A stretch of 64,000 nt of DNA from Bolinopsis microptera. Taxonomy: Eukaryota > Ctenophora > Tentaculata > Lobata > Bolinopsidae. Below, in pieces: positions 22,480 through 32,999 of the stretch. The DNA lies in the NCBI RefSeq assembly GCF_026151205.1, contig NC_087082.1, positions 20,112,494 through 20,176,493 on the forward strand, written 5' to 3'. Position 1 is the first letter of the stretch; the number at the start of each line of letters is the position of its first letter. The position numbers were made by a program, and so were the translations under genes. The notes under the pieces were generated by a model. It had not been told where the DNA came from. It searched no databases and was given only the letters and a program-made list of their open reading frames with translations.

Positions 22480-24140
22480 CCTCTACTGTGGAAATTGAGT
22501 TAATTATCCACCCCGCTCCCATTAAGTCCGAATCTACTGAAAATATGTTGAAGCAGGGTTGAATACACTTGATAGGATAACTTGATTTACATTTTAACCT
22601 ACTATAATTTACTAACAAGATGTTATTTAGACGGTTGTACTAGTGTTCCTGGCGGCTGGTATCATGACTCCAATGGGTCTGAGAAACTTAATCGCAGACA
22701 ACTTCATTCCTTTCAACCAGATTATGTACATAATTATACCGAGTAAGTCTTATTTAATTTTAATTTATTTTAATTATCAAATTAAATGTAACTACCTAGT
22801 TTGTGATCAAGAAGATTTTTAAAATTTTGATAATATTTCTTAGTATACCGATAGAAGAATTTATATATAAATTCTTCTATCGGTAGCTTAACGTTCGATT
22901 CTTAACAGTCGAATGATTCTCAAATTCATAATTTGTTCTAGAGTAATTTGAGTCCCTTCCTGAGTTACTAAATTACTTCACAATCGACACGAATGACGTC
23001 ATAGAAATTCGTCTCTCTAACCACATTTGGCATTTCAGTTGGATTCACCGGTGCAATAGGACTCAGTATCCTCAACATCCGTTTGTGAGTTATAATTTAA
23101 TTGCCATTAAACTAGGACCCCCTGAGATGATCCAGTAGAACTTCTACATCTTAGCGTGCTCTCGGTGCAACAATACAACAATTAGATTCCTTGCGGAAAA
23201 GAGGTCTACTTTAAAATATAGCTGGATGGCGCGCCAAAATATTTGGTGTATCTTCCGCGCGCACGACAATATAATTTTGGTATCGATTAGATTCGACGAA
23301 GAAATTATCTTTCTAAAGTTATCATCAGATCCATTATCAGCTCATTTGAAGTATCGGCCTTCATTTACTGTCGAACGTATGATAGGTGATACTATGTTAG
23401 CGGCGTGATTATGTACTATCCAACTATGGAGCAGATACGATGAACATTAGTCTGTTAACATAATACAGAACCCTTTGCCCTCATTCCTGTCTATGCGATT
23501 TGCTAACGAAATAAACGACTTATAGTACAATTTATTAATTGCTGATAGGCAGAGAATGCTAATACGACATTACCTCTCATCTATCTTTTAAACTTATAAA
23601 CTTTGCAGGTCGTATCAGTCTGGAACTAACAGGTATAACTCATTTGGGGAGATGATGCGACCCTGGGTATCCTACATATTGTTTAACTTTCTGTGTCTTA
23701 CCTTCCCCTACTTCTGCCAAGAGGACTATCTGAGCAACCCCAGAGTTTGGACTATTGCGTACGGGTTCACCTTCTCCAACATCGTGGTAAGTTTGTTGTG
23801 AACTTACCGTATATAGTGAGATAGTGGGTTATGGCTCATGTAACGTTATATCTGTTACAGAGCGTGAGGACTTTATCTTGTAATTTTTAACACTATCACT
23901 TTAAATAAGCGATGACGATAAAAATTAAAGTATAACCTTGCTAACATTTGATTTACATTTCAGTGCAGACTGATGATTAATCAGATGAGTCACACTCGAT
24001 GTGAGCTGATAGAACCTCCCATTATCCCACTCTTCTTAGCCTGGTTCCTAGCGGTGGTTCTGCAGATATCTCCAGCTACCATCATTACTTTATACAGTGT
24101 GTTCTCCATGTTCTCCTTCACGCACTACTGCTATGTTGTG
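10700..24140 (+). CDS. ethanolamine phosphotransferase (EPT1/SELENOI-type), exons 3-10
   Basis: Eight exons join without a phase error: 10700-10822, 13444-13540, 20998-21078, 22284-22438, 22631-22742, 23039-23084, 23609-23786 and 23964-24140 (969 bp, 323 codons). The family transfers phosphoethanolamine from CDP-ethanolamine to diacylglycerol in ER/Golgi membranes. The CDP-alcohol phosphotransferase motif is complete: DGKQAR, eight residues, G, three, D, three, D, split over exons 4 and 5. Other family hallmarks are FPTWVAPNVMTFAGY, NHWEKYNTGVLYLPW and QMSHTRCELIEPP. Several hydrophobic spans are visible. The resemblance is closer to EPT1 than to CEPT1, judged by eye. The two N-terminal exons are not found upstream in the window; matching ones occur at 60594-61103. 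The exon ending at 24140 has 72 alternative donors in the array that follows. The C-terminus is treated separately. Confidence 0.9.
10831..13181. repeat. 28-bp minisatellite with X-box core, about 83 copies
   Basis: It starts 8 bp after the donor of the 10700-10822 exon. Each unit contains GTTACCATGGCAAC. Unit variants (GACAAC, AGCAAC, and GGACATG for GAACATG) are single transitions scattered along the array. The core satisfies the RFX X-box consensus RYYNYY-N(1-3)-RRNRAC, and the common variants still do. Confidence 0.95.
13340..13440. repeat. short TGTGACA/ACATGTGAC tandem motif next to a splice acceptor
   Basis: Irregular repeats of ACATGTGACACACTGT run up to the acceptor of the exon at 13444. 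Similar motifs recur at 17060-17281 in the sulfotransferase gene. Confidence 0.7.
13865..18952 (-). CDS. cytosolic sulfotransferase (SULT family), complete six-exon gene
   Basis: Exons, all phase-consistent: 18952-18811, 17890-17765, 17048-16907, 16634-16516, 14661-14538 and 14177-13865 (966 bp, 321 aa plus stop). The enzyme moves sulfate from PAPS to hydroxyl or amine groups of small molecules in the cytosol. The 5'-phosphosulfate loop is PRSGSNWAQN, formed across the second intron. SPRIFKSH carries the catalytic His, also formed across a junction. The 3'-phosphate site is IYIARNPFDN. The C-terminal signature RKGVVGDYLNYFT is intact, and GSWFDHVKQGW is typical. The length fits the family. 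The substrate cannot be told. The gene lies wholly inside the 13541-20997 intron of the phosphotransferase gene, on the other strand. Three of its five introns hold minisatellites, one of which includes the exon 1 donor. Confidence 0.92.
14345..14383. repeat. poly-C tract
   Basis: A run of about 20 C lies in the last sulfotransferase intron. Confidence 0.8.
14664..16262. repeat. 32-bp minisatellite with X-box-like core, about 50 copies
   Basis: The array lies in sulfotransferase intron 4, a few bases from the acceptor of the 14661 exon. Units hold GTTACCATGACGAC, less often GACAAC, and both fit the RFX half-site consensus. GGTAGTGT and ACACTACC flank the core, so each unit is also an imperfect hairpin. 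Confidence 0.95.
17060..17281. repeat. GTGACACACTGTGACA-type tandem repeat
   Basis: About 15 irregular copies of ACACTGTGACAAGTGAC sit just upstream (minus strand) of the acceptor of the sulfotransferase exon beginning at 17048. The short minus-strand ORFs here are partly this repeat and partly the real exon. Confidence 0.85.
17503..17755. repeat. 21-bp minisatellite with CACGTG core, about 12 copies
   Basis: Units contain CCCCACGTGTCAGAACAAAC. The array starts about 10 bases inside sulfotransferase intron 2, next to the exon 2 donor. The unit is a multiple of three without stops, so open frames of 90-130 codons appear on both strands; they are by-products. CACGTG is a palindromic E-box. Confidence 0.9.
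18002..18830 (-). repeat. 39-bp minisatellite duplicating the end of sulfotransferase exon 1 and its 5' splice site
   Basis: About 21 units. Read on the minus strand each unit is coding IPFCHTV, then the donor (G)GTAAGTAC, then more sequence that stays open. The unit is 13 codons, so skipping the first donor adds IPFCHTVGKYILH blocks in frame. Variants alter the base next to GTAAG (CGG, TAG or CAG). The ORFs of 353 and 383 codons over this array are by-products. Confidence 0.92.
19030..19900. other. intronic spacer with palindromic short repeats
   Basis: No supported exon. Around 19340-19430, CACTAGT and TGTGTGTATACACACA-like palindromes cluster. Confidence 0.5.
19905..20225 (-). pseudogene. 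fragment of a retroelement reverse-transcriptase C-terminal tail
   Basis: Minus-strand translation gives LYGKIPPVTDTIKTRR, then RLRFAGHVYRLQDQPAQQL, one in-frame stop, then GRPHKTFPDVLLEDT and LMSDRDKWREAL. This order is typical of the tail downstream of the polymerase in LINE-like elements. Only the tail remains, inside an intron of the phosphotransferase gene, so it is dead. Confidence 0.75.
20240..20990. other. intronic spacer
   Basis: AT-rich and without supported exons. It ends in the acceptor ATTTCAG before 20998. Confidence 0.5.
21086..21385. repeat. CGCACTTTACAC-type minisatellite next to a donor
   Basis: About 25 irregular copies of a 12-bp motif (CGCACTTTATAC and variants such as CGCACTCTATAC or CGCACGTTATAC). 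They begin 7 bp after the donor of the 20998-21078 exon. The spacer from 21386 to 22283 has no supported exon. Confidence 0.9.
22449..22487. repeat. poly-C tract beside a splice donor
   Basis: A run of about 35 C starts roughly 10 bases after the donor of the 22284-22438 exon. Such runs are error-prone in sequencing. Confidence 0.85.
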
Positions 24141-27100
24141 GTATGTAGTTTTACTTTATACAGTGTGTTCTCCATGTTCTCCTTCACGCACTACTGCTAT
24201 GTTGTGGTATGTAGTTTTACTTTATACAGTGTGTTCTCCATGTTCTCCTTCACACACTACTGCTACGTTGTGGTATGTAGTTTTACTTTATACAGTGTGT
24301 TCTCCATGTTCTCCTTCACGCACTACTGCTATGTTGTGGTATGTAGTTTTACTTTATACAGTGTGTTCTCCATGTTCTCCTTCACACACTACTGCTATGT
24401 TGTGGTATGTAGTTTTACTTTATACAGTGTGTTCTCCATGTTCTCCTTCACACACTACTGCTACGTTGTGGTATGTAGTTTTACTTTATACAGTGTGTTC
24501 TCCATGTTCTCCTTCACGCACTACTGCTATGTTGTGGTTTGTAGTTTTACTTTATACAGTGTGTTCTCCATGTTCTCCTTCACACACTACTGCTACGTTG
24601 TGGTATGTAGTTTTACTTTATACAGTGTGTTCTCCATGTTCTCCTTCACACACTACTGCTATGTTGTGGTATGTAGTTTTACTTTATACAGTGTGTTCTC
24701 CATGTTCTCCTTCACACACTACTGTTATGTTGTGGTATGTAGTTTTACTTTATACAGTGTGTTCTCCATGTTCTCCTTCACACACTACTGTTATGTTGTG
24801 GTATGTAGTTTTACTTTATACAGTGTGTTCTCCATGTTCTCCTTCACGCACTACTGTTATGTTGTGGTATGTAGTTTTACTTTATACAGTGTGTTCTCCA
24901 TGTTCTCCTTCACACACTACTGTTATGTTGTGGTGTGTAGTTTTACTTTATACAGTGTGTTCTCCATGTTCTCCTTCACGCACTACTGCTATGTTGTGGT
25001 ATGTAGTTTTACTTTATACAGTGTGTTCTCCATGTTCTCCTTCACACACTACTGTTATGTTGTGGTATGTAGTTTTACTTTATACAGTGTGTTCTCCATG
25101 TTCTCCTTCACACACTACTGCTATGTTGTGGTATGTAGTTTTACTTTATACAGTGTGTTCTCCATGTTCTCCTTCACACACTACTGCTACGTTGTGGTAT
25201 GTAGTTTTACTTTATACAGTGTGTTCTCCATGTTCTCCTTCACACACTACTGCTATGTTGTGGTATGTAGTTTTACTTTATACAGTGTGTTCTCCATGTT
25301 CTCCTTCACACACTACTGCTATGTTGTGGTATGTAGTTTTACTTTATACAGTGTGTTCTCCATGTTCTCCTTCACACACTACTGCTACGTTGTGGTATGT
25401 AGTTTTACTTAATACAGTGTGTTCTCCATGTTCTCCTTCACGCACTACTGCTACGTTGTGGTATGTAGTTTTACTTTATACAGTGTGTTCTCCATGTTCT
25501 CCTTCACACACTACTGTTATGTTGTGGTATGTAGTTTTACTTTATACAGTGTGTTCTCCATGTTCTCCTTCACGCACTACTGCTATGTTGTGGTATGTAG
25601 TTTTACTTTATACAGTGTGTTCTCCATGTTCTCCTTCACGCACTACTGCTATGTTGTGGTATGTAGTTTTACTTTATACAGTGTGTTCTCCATGTTCTCC
25701 TTCACACACTACTGCTATGTTGTGGTATGTAGTTTTACTTTATACAGTGTGTTCTCCATGTTCTCCTTCACACACTACTGTTATGTTGTGGTATGTAGTT
25801 TTACTTTATACAGTGTGTTCTCCATGTTCTCCTTCACACACTACTGCTATGTTGTGGTATGTAGTTTTACTTTATACAGTGTGTTCTCCATGTTCTCCTT
25901 CACACACTACTGCTATGTTGTGGTATGTAGTTTTACTTTATACAGTGTGTTCTCCATGTTCTCCTTCACACACTACTGCTATGTTGTGGTATGTAGTTTT
26001 ACTTTATACAGTGTGTTCTCCATGTTCTCCTTCACACACTACTGCTATGTTGTGGTGAGTAGTTTTACTTTATACAGTGTGTTCTCCATGTTCTCCTTCA
26101 CACACTACTGCTATGTTGTGGTATGTAGTTTTACTTTATACAGTGTGTTCTCCATGTTCTCCTTCACACACTACTGCTATGTTGTGGTGTGTAGTTTTAC
26201 TTTATACAGTGTGTTCTCCATGTTCTCCTTCACGCACTACTGCTATGTTGTGGTATGTAGTTTTACTTTATACAGTGTGTTCTCCATGTTCTCCTTCACA
26301 CACTACTGCTATGTTGTGGTATGTAGTTTTACTTTATACAGTGTGTTCTCCATGTTCTCCTTCACACACTACTGCTACGTTGTGGTATGTAGTTTTACTT
26401 TATACAGTGTGTTCTCCATGTTCTCCTTCACACACTACTGCTATGTTGTGGTATGTAGTTTTACTTTATACAGTGTGTTCTCCATGTTCTCCTTCACACA
26501 CTACTGCTACGTTGTGGTATGTAGTTTTACTTTATACAGTGTGTTCTCCATGTTCTCCTTCACACACTACTGCTACGTTGTGGTATGTAGTTTTACTTTA
26601 TACAGTGTGTTCTCCATGTTCTCCTTCACACACTACTGCTATGTTGTGGTATGTAGTTTTACTTTATACAGTGTGTTCTCCATGTTCTCCTTCACGCACT
26701 ACTGCTATGTTGTGGTATGTAGTTTTACTTTATACAGTGTGTTCTCCATGTTCTCCTTCACACACTACTGCTATGTTGTGGTGAGTAGTTTTACTTTATA
26801 CAGTGTGTTCTCCATGTTCTCCTTCACACACTACTGCTATGTTGTGGTATGTAGTTTTACTTTATACAGTGTGTTCTCCATGTTCTCCTTCACGCACTAC
26901 TGTTATGTTGTGGTATGTAGTTTTACTTTATACAGTGTGTTCTCCATGTTCTCCTTCACACACTACTGCTATGTTGTGGTATGTAGTTTTACTTTATACA
27001 GTGTGTTCTCCATGTTCTCCTTCACGCACTACTGCTATGTTGTGGTATGTAGTTTTACTTTATACAGTGTGTTCTCCATGTTCTCCTTCACACACTACTG

Positions 27101-28838
27101 TTATGTTGTGGTATGTAGTTTTACTTTATACAGTGTGTTCTCCATGTTCTCCTTCACGCACTACTGCTATGTTGTGGTATGTAGTTTTACTTTATACAGT
27201 GTGTTCTCCATGTTCTCCTTCACACACTACTGCTATGTTGTGGTATGTAGTTTTACTTTATACAGTGTGTTCTCCATGTTCTCCTTCACACACTACTGCT
27301 ACGTTGTGGTATGTAGTTTTACTTTATACAGTGTGTTCTCCATGTTCTCCTTCACACACTACTGCTATGTTGTGGTATGTAGTTTTACTTTATACAGTGT
27401 GTTCTCCATGTTCTCCTTCACACACTACTGCTACGTTGTGGTATGTAGTTTTACTTTATACAGTGTGTTCTCCATGTTCTCCTTCACGCACTACTGCTAC
27501 GTTGTGGTATGTAGTTTTACTTTATACAGTGTGTTCTCCATGTTCTCCTTCACACACTACTGCTACGTTGTGGTATGTAGTTTTACTTTATACAGTGTGT
27601 TCTCCATGTTCTCCTTCACACACTACTGCTACGTTGTGGTATGTAGTTTTACTTTATACAGTGTGTTCTCCATGTTCTCCTTCACGCACTACTGCTATGT
27701 TGTGGTATGTAGTTTTACTTTATACAGTGTGTTCTCCATGTTCTCCTTCACACACTACTGCTATGTTGTGGTATGTAGTTTTACTTTATACAGTGTGTTC
27801 TCCATGTTCTCCTTCACACACTACTGCTATGTTGTGGTATGTAGTTTTACTTTATACAGTGTGTTCTCCATGTTCTCCTTCACGCACTACTGCTATGTTG
27901 TGGTATGTAGTTTTACTTTATACAGTGTGTTCTCCATGTTCTCCTTCACACACTACTGCTACGTTGTGGTATGTAGTTTTACTTTATACAGTGTGTTCTC
28001 CATGTTCTCCTTCACGCACTACTGCTATGTTGTGGTATGTAGTTTTACTTTATACAGTGTGTTCTCCATGTTCTCCTTCACACACTACTGCTATGTTGTG
28101 GTATGTAGTTTTACTTTATACAGTGTGTTCTCCATGTTCTCCTTCACACACTACTGCTATGTTGTGGTGTGTAGTTTTACTTTATACAGTGTGTTCTCCA
28201 TGTTCTCCTTCACACACTACTGCTATGTTGTGGTATGTAGTTTTACTTTATACAGTGTGTTCTCCATGTTCTCCTTCACACACTACTGTTATGTTGTGGT
28301 ATGTAGTTTTACTTTATACAGTGTGTTCTCCATGTTCTCCTTCACACACTACTGCTACGTTGTGGTATGTAGTTTTACTTTATACAGTGTGTTCTCCATG
28401 TTCTCCTTCACGCACTACTGCTACGTTGTGGTTTGTAGTTTTACTTTATACAGTGTGTTCTCCATGTTCTCCTTCACACACTACTGCTACGTTGTGGTAT
28501 GTAGTTTTACTTTATACAGTGTGTTCTCCATGTTCTCCTTCACGCACTACTGCTATGTTGTGGTATGTAGTTTTACTTTATACAGTGTGTTCTCCATGTT
28601 CTCCTTCACACACTACTGCTACGTTGTGGTATGTAGTTTTACTTTATACAGTGTGTTCTCCATGTTCTCCTTCACGCACTACTGCTATGTTGTGGTATGT
28701 AGTTTTACTTTATACAGTGTGTTCTCCATGTTCTCCTTCACACACTACTGCTATGTTGTGGTATGTAGTTTTACTTTATACAGTGTGTTCTCCATGTTCT
28801 CCTTCACACACTACTGCTACGTTGTGGTATGTAGTTTT
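24087..28838 (+). repeat. 72 x 66-bp array duplicating the end of a phosphotransferase exon and its 5' splice site
   Basis: The span is exactly 72 units. Each unit holds 54 bp of coding sequence (TLYSVFSMFSFTHYCYVV) and 12 bp of intron starting GTATGT, or in a few units GTGAGT, GTTTGT or GTGTGT. The first unit is the true end of the exon beginning at 23964. With 22 codons per unit and no stop, reading through is in frame until a unit with TTA changed to TAA near 25410. Variation is confined to a few sites, mostly silent in this frame. The ORFs of 479, 653, 685 and 1164 codons are products of the array. Confidence 0.95.
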
Positions 28839-30080
28839 GGTTATTTTACACTTACTGTAACCATGGTTATCCCCATTCCTGAATATGATGTCAGGTATTT
28901 CTGCTGTGAATGATAATAATAAACATTTCAGGTGAATGATTTGTGCGATCATTTGAACATTTGCGCTTTCAGTATAACTTCTAAACGAAGATAAGCCTCA
29001 GTAGGTAAAGTAGTTTTATTTGTTTAAAGTTTTGGCAGCGGTGCCTCCAATTGTTTAACCAGTTGATAATTTACTATTTCTGCCCTTTTACATCTCCAAA
29101 TGTGATTACAACTAAAGCAAACATTTAACAGGATTTGAAAAGACCAACAACTAAATAATGGAGCTGTTCTTTATTTTGTAAGTTCTGCGGAGGAACACAT
29201 CTCAAACAGGCGAGGGTCTCAGGACTGCACAATGATACTCCTTTTAAACGTTATCATATGCTAGTTCTAAACCACGTGATATTGTTAGTCTTTTCAAAAG
29301 AGATTTCGTTAAAGTGTGAACAACTGGCTTGTTAACATTTTTCTGGGTGCAGCTAGTTTAACCCCATATAATAAGCTCTTTAAATTGGATTTCTTCACAG
29401 TATTACAACCATTTATTTGGAAAGAGACTTGCAACGACCAAATATATTATGATAACTATTATCCTTACTCAATAGCTAACTTCTAGCTCCAAATGTGTCT
29501 ACTACATTTCAAGCTTGGTTATTTCCACGATTTTGTTGAAATATGTTATATTGCACCATGTAATGATAAAGGCCTGTGGTCGATTTAAAGTTCTACGAAA
29601 TTAAATTATTTAACATCTAGAATAGATTTTAGTTGTCGTTGTATGTTCGATTAACCTTAAAATAGTTATTTGTGCTAGTTATGGTATTCGGCTTTTTCAG
29701 GTACAGGAAATTAAATTTGGGGAGAATCAAAACACGTTGACGCCAAATTTTATCTTAATTATTAATATCACAAAATATTATCTATCTGAGTGGATTGGTG
29801 GATGATTTAGCTGTTGTAATTTTAATGACTGTATTTAAAGATGTCATGTTATAGAATATTTACTGGTGTGGAGAGTGTGCTATTTTGATTGCTTGCGGAG
29901 TGGAGAGCGTGTTATTTTGATTGCTTGCTGATTGTGTATTTACATCGTCTAATAATTGTTATTATATCTTATTGTAAAGTTAATGTAATAATGTTAAATT
30001 TTAATTTTCTGATAATTACTTCTAGTTGTCATGGTTACTTCCAGAAACTGTGCTCATTTTTACACCATCATGTTCGGCAC
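28839..30080. other. intronic spacer
   Basis: No exon or repeat family I can support. It would lie in the last large intron of the phosphotransferase gene if the 42-kb exons belong to it. Confidence 0.5.
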
Positions 30081-30084
30081 AGGT

Positions 30085-30225
30085 GGACTATAATGCAAAG
30101 AAACTGCTGCTAACTGCTGCTGTCGCGCGCGCGCCATTTGCAGCAGTCATGCAGCAGCAGTTTCTTTCTACGGCGGTCGCGCGCTACTGCAAGTTTCTTT
30201 ACACTATAGTCTTCCTGTGTCGGAT
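30085..30225. repeat. imperfect inverted repeat, interspersed family
   Basis: GACTATAATGCAAAGAAAC near 30088 and its near-complement GTTTCTTTACACTATAGTC near 30195 flank GCAGCAG and CGCGCG segments. Related pieces (GCGGTCGCGCGCTACTGC and the CAGAGCCCTCTCGCTTGCAG box) recur near 30560, 53340 and 56480. Confidence 0.6.
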
Positions 30226-31429
30226 AAGTGCGCGGCGTCAGACTCAAAATTGGATGATTATTGATCACTCTACACTTGTTACCACGTGACTAGCTTTATA
30301 ATGTTCCCGATAATGTGGCTATGTCCTACAATCCAAGGAACATCTACTCAGACTCTGACTCTACAACTTCAACATCTGCCAAACCCCTAAGTGATGAATT
30401 ACATAAAACAACTTACTTATTTTGGCGTGTCACGAGATCAAATAAGCTTTTTCGCTCATAACTCATGGAAGCATTTTCATGCCCTGTATTATAATTAAAT
30501 TGGGTATAAGACATTTTGACGGAAGTCACGAGGGCGGAAGTTTCCTACAAATAACTTGCTCTAACCAGAGCCCTCTCGCTTGCAGTAACAAGTATTCTAC
30601 TTGTGAAACAAGCGCGTCACGCAGTACGCGTAGACACATGGCTATGTGAAACAAATAACAAATGGTGTGGATAAAAATGTGACCCGTTGCCTGACACCCA
30701 CATAGGTTGTCACTTGTCACAAAAATTCCGATGTCACTGGTTTCGATACCCTGAGAGAATTGGACCAATTTCTCAACAAGTTACTTCGCAAAGGAAACGT
30801 CATAAGTTGCGGTGTTTAAAGGATGAGGGGACCTTAGAAAAAGTTTTTTTCTCGTGCAAATCATATTATTACATTAATCGTAAAAACCACTTTAGTGAAA
30901 TCCGCAAAGTTGTATTTCATTCGCGCGCCGAGATATCCAGCCAAAACAATTTGAACCTGTGACGTCAATTATGTGAGTTGCTCTGATCCGCGCATATAGA
31001 AATACAGGTAAAATGAGCGTGCGGGCTGACTAAATTACTAATTAAGAATACATAAACAATTTACAATACTAACAAGCCTATAACCAATGGAGAGGAGACT
31101 TTTTATGACCGGTTGAAAAAAGAATTATCACCCTACGATAACCATGAGCCGAGATACACCTGAAATAAGATTGAAGTCACACAGAAAGGCATGTAAATTA
31201 TGTATATTTATAGCTCCCAACGTAACACCTAGCAACTCCCTGTATCGTACCACAGTTGATATATCAACATGTCATATCAACACAACACGGTCCTAATAAA
31301 AACGGATCGGGTAGGTATGAAATGCATGTCTTCATTCCAGTTGGACAAGCACCAAGCACCAAGCTTTTAAGTTCTAACTCACTATGTGATTGTATCACGT
31401 TGTGACACCCACGGTCGTTTCACTAGGTA

Positions 31430-31497
31430 TCGTACTGACGATACAGGGGGAGCCGCGCACTTCGTGCGCGGCGGGTCATACAACGTATGACAACTAT
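31430..31497. repeat. three-hairpin interspersed repeat (copy 1)
   Basis: About 100 bp is shared with 58590-58690. It contains consecutive hairpins: GTATCGT/ACGATAC, CCGCGCAC/GTGCGCGG and GTCATAC/GTATGAC. Confidence 0.75.
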
Positions 31498-31972
31498 GTG
31501 ACACTATTTATAACGTAAGCAAGATTTGCAACTATTACACCAAGCAATATTATACCAAGCATAGCAGACGAACACATCCACATTCGTTACGCTTTACACT
31601 CAAGTCACAGCAAACTAAAACGGTAAATTATAAATGAGTGTACAACTAAAGGCCGGTACACGCGCAGTGCCAAACCGCACGTGCGCACTCAGATAGGACT
31701 AGAGGCGCCAAGGGCCAGCTAGTAAAATGTATTCTACTACATCATACATTCAATCGATTTTTAGATCTTCTGTTGCGGCGCTTTGCTGTCTTAAAAGTTT
31801 GTTCATTTGAAAGCTTTTTCACTATAAATATAAAGAGTGTCTTTATACATCCAATTATAAGCCACCCATATTTTAAACTGTACTTTCATCTGGCATTTAT
31901 ATTTGGTTTTTGATCAATTATCATATTTCAATGTACAAATAAGATACTATAATTCATTGAGATAATAATTCT

Positions 31973-32215
31973 GTGAATCGGAAGGAGTTCCCGGAAAAGG
32001 ATGATGTTGAGAAAAGGAACAGGCTATACCGTTTCGCTGCTTACAGAACATTCTTTCGGATACTGGAGCTGAACGGACTGGGTAAAGGACGGCGCTTCAG
32101 ACTACCACAGTGTGTGGTGAGAGTTATCCGCAGAATGTACCCCAGCAAGTCAGGCAAATATGTCGGATTTAAATCACTAAACGAACAAGTTTCGGAAAAG
32201 CTAAACATATATTAA
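31973..32215 (+). CDS. P2X7 C-terminal-domain-like ORF, probably an exon or element-borne domain
   Basis: The frame reads RLYRFAAYRTFFRILELNGL, then RLPQCVVRVIRRMYPSKSGK, then YVGFK, and stops at 32215. The order and spacing match the zinc-binding C-terminal (ballast) domain of P2X7-like proteins. That domain is widespread as a free-standing repetitive sequence in invertebrates. There is no ATG at the start; the first in-frame codon is GTG, so an upstream exon is likely. No channel region is nearby. The enclosing inverted repeats suggest a mobile element rather than a host receptor. Confidence 0.55.
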   Translation: MNRKEFPEKDDVEKRNRLYRFAAYRTFFRILELNGLGKGRRFRLPQCVVRVIRRMYPSKSGKYVGFKSLNEQVSEKLNIY

Positions 32216-32249
32216 GTGGGTCGGTCAACATATCTTCTATTTCATATGT

Positions 32250-32310
32250 ATTGTGCTCTGCCAATTGCAACACTTGATTTGATTGTGCTCTGCCGATTGC
32301 AACACTTGAT
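32250..32310. repeat. short interspersed box TGTGCTCTGCCAATTGCAAC
   Basis: The box occurs twice here in tandem, again near 52616 and, altered, near 60035. It lies close to mobile-element-like ORFs in the first two places and may be an element end. Confidence 0.6.
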
Positions 32311-32999
32311 TTTATATTGTTCGTCGCACATTTCATATGAAAATACATTCCTTTATTCTTGTATAAAGAAATATGCCGATTTTTAATTGTGTCCATATCG
32401 GGTTTCAAACAAGTCAAAACAAAATAGCAGTTTGTGGTTTAGTTAGCGGATGCTACTTATCTTAGCTATTTATAAATAGAAATACCTACTACAACTACAA
32501 GAAAGCCTTTCTGAGTTACATTTAACTATTAAAGAGAATTATTCGTAACTTAGACTAATTCAGTGCAACCAAAGATACCGCTCTCGCAAACGCCAAAGGT
32601 AACACGACGTAAGTAAAACAGAACAGGACAAAATGTTGACACGAGCGAAGGGTGTGCGCGCACGTTGGTCTTCACACATAATTGACGTCACAGCCCAAAA
32701 TTGCTATCAGCCAATAGGAGCGCGGCGTGATATTGCACGAATTATCGATTTCACAGTCCGGCGTATTTTTTGATTCTACACACTTTCACAGGACTTAAAC
32801 GCGAATATTTGAAAGTAAATTCTAAGGTCCCCTCATCCTTTAATGCACGTATTGGACACCAAATTGACTTCATTAAAGAGGACAACCTGAGCCTGACGAC
32901 TACATTCCCCATGACCTGCCAACTAGAAACTCTAGGGAATAAAGTACGAACAGTTATAAGAGACCCTTTTTGGACATACTTATTAAAAATCAGATTCAC

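Larger units (their letters stand above)
30817..32845. mobile_element. candidate mobile element bounded by diverged inverted repeats, containing a P2X7-tail-like ORF
   Basis: AAAGGATGAGGGGACCTTAG near 30818 recurs inverted near 32822. Inside it, GTGACGTCAATTATGTG near 30959 recurs inverted near 32680. Between each pair lie about 120 bp that have diverged. The 1.7-kb interior holds the ORF at 31973-32215. Ends, target duplication and transposase are not established, so this is a candidate. Confidence 0.45.

Noticed and set aside
23973-28913. Open frames of 479, 653, 685 and 1164 codons
   Set aside because: They are periodic products of the 66-bp array, whose unit is a multiple of three without stops. 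Only the first unit belongs to a recognisable exon; translation of more units depends on donor choice.
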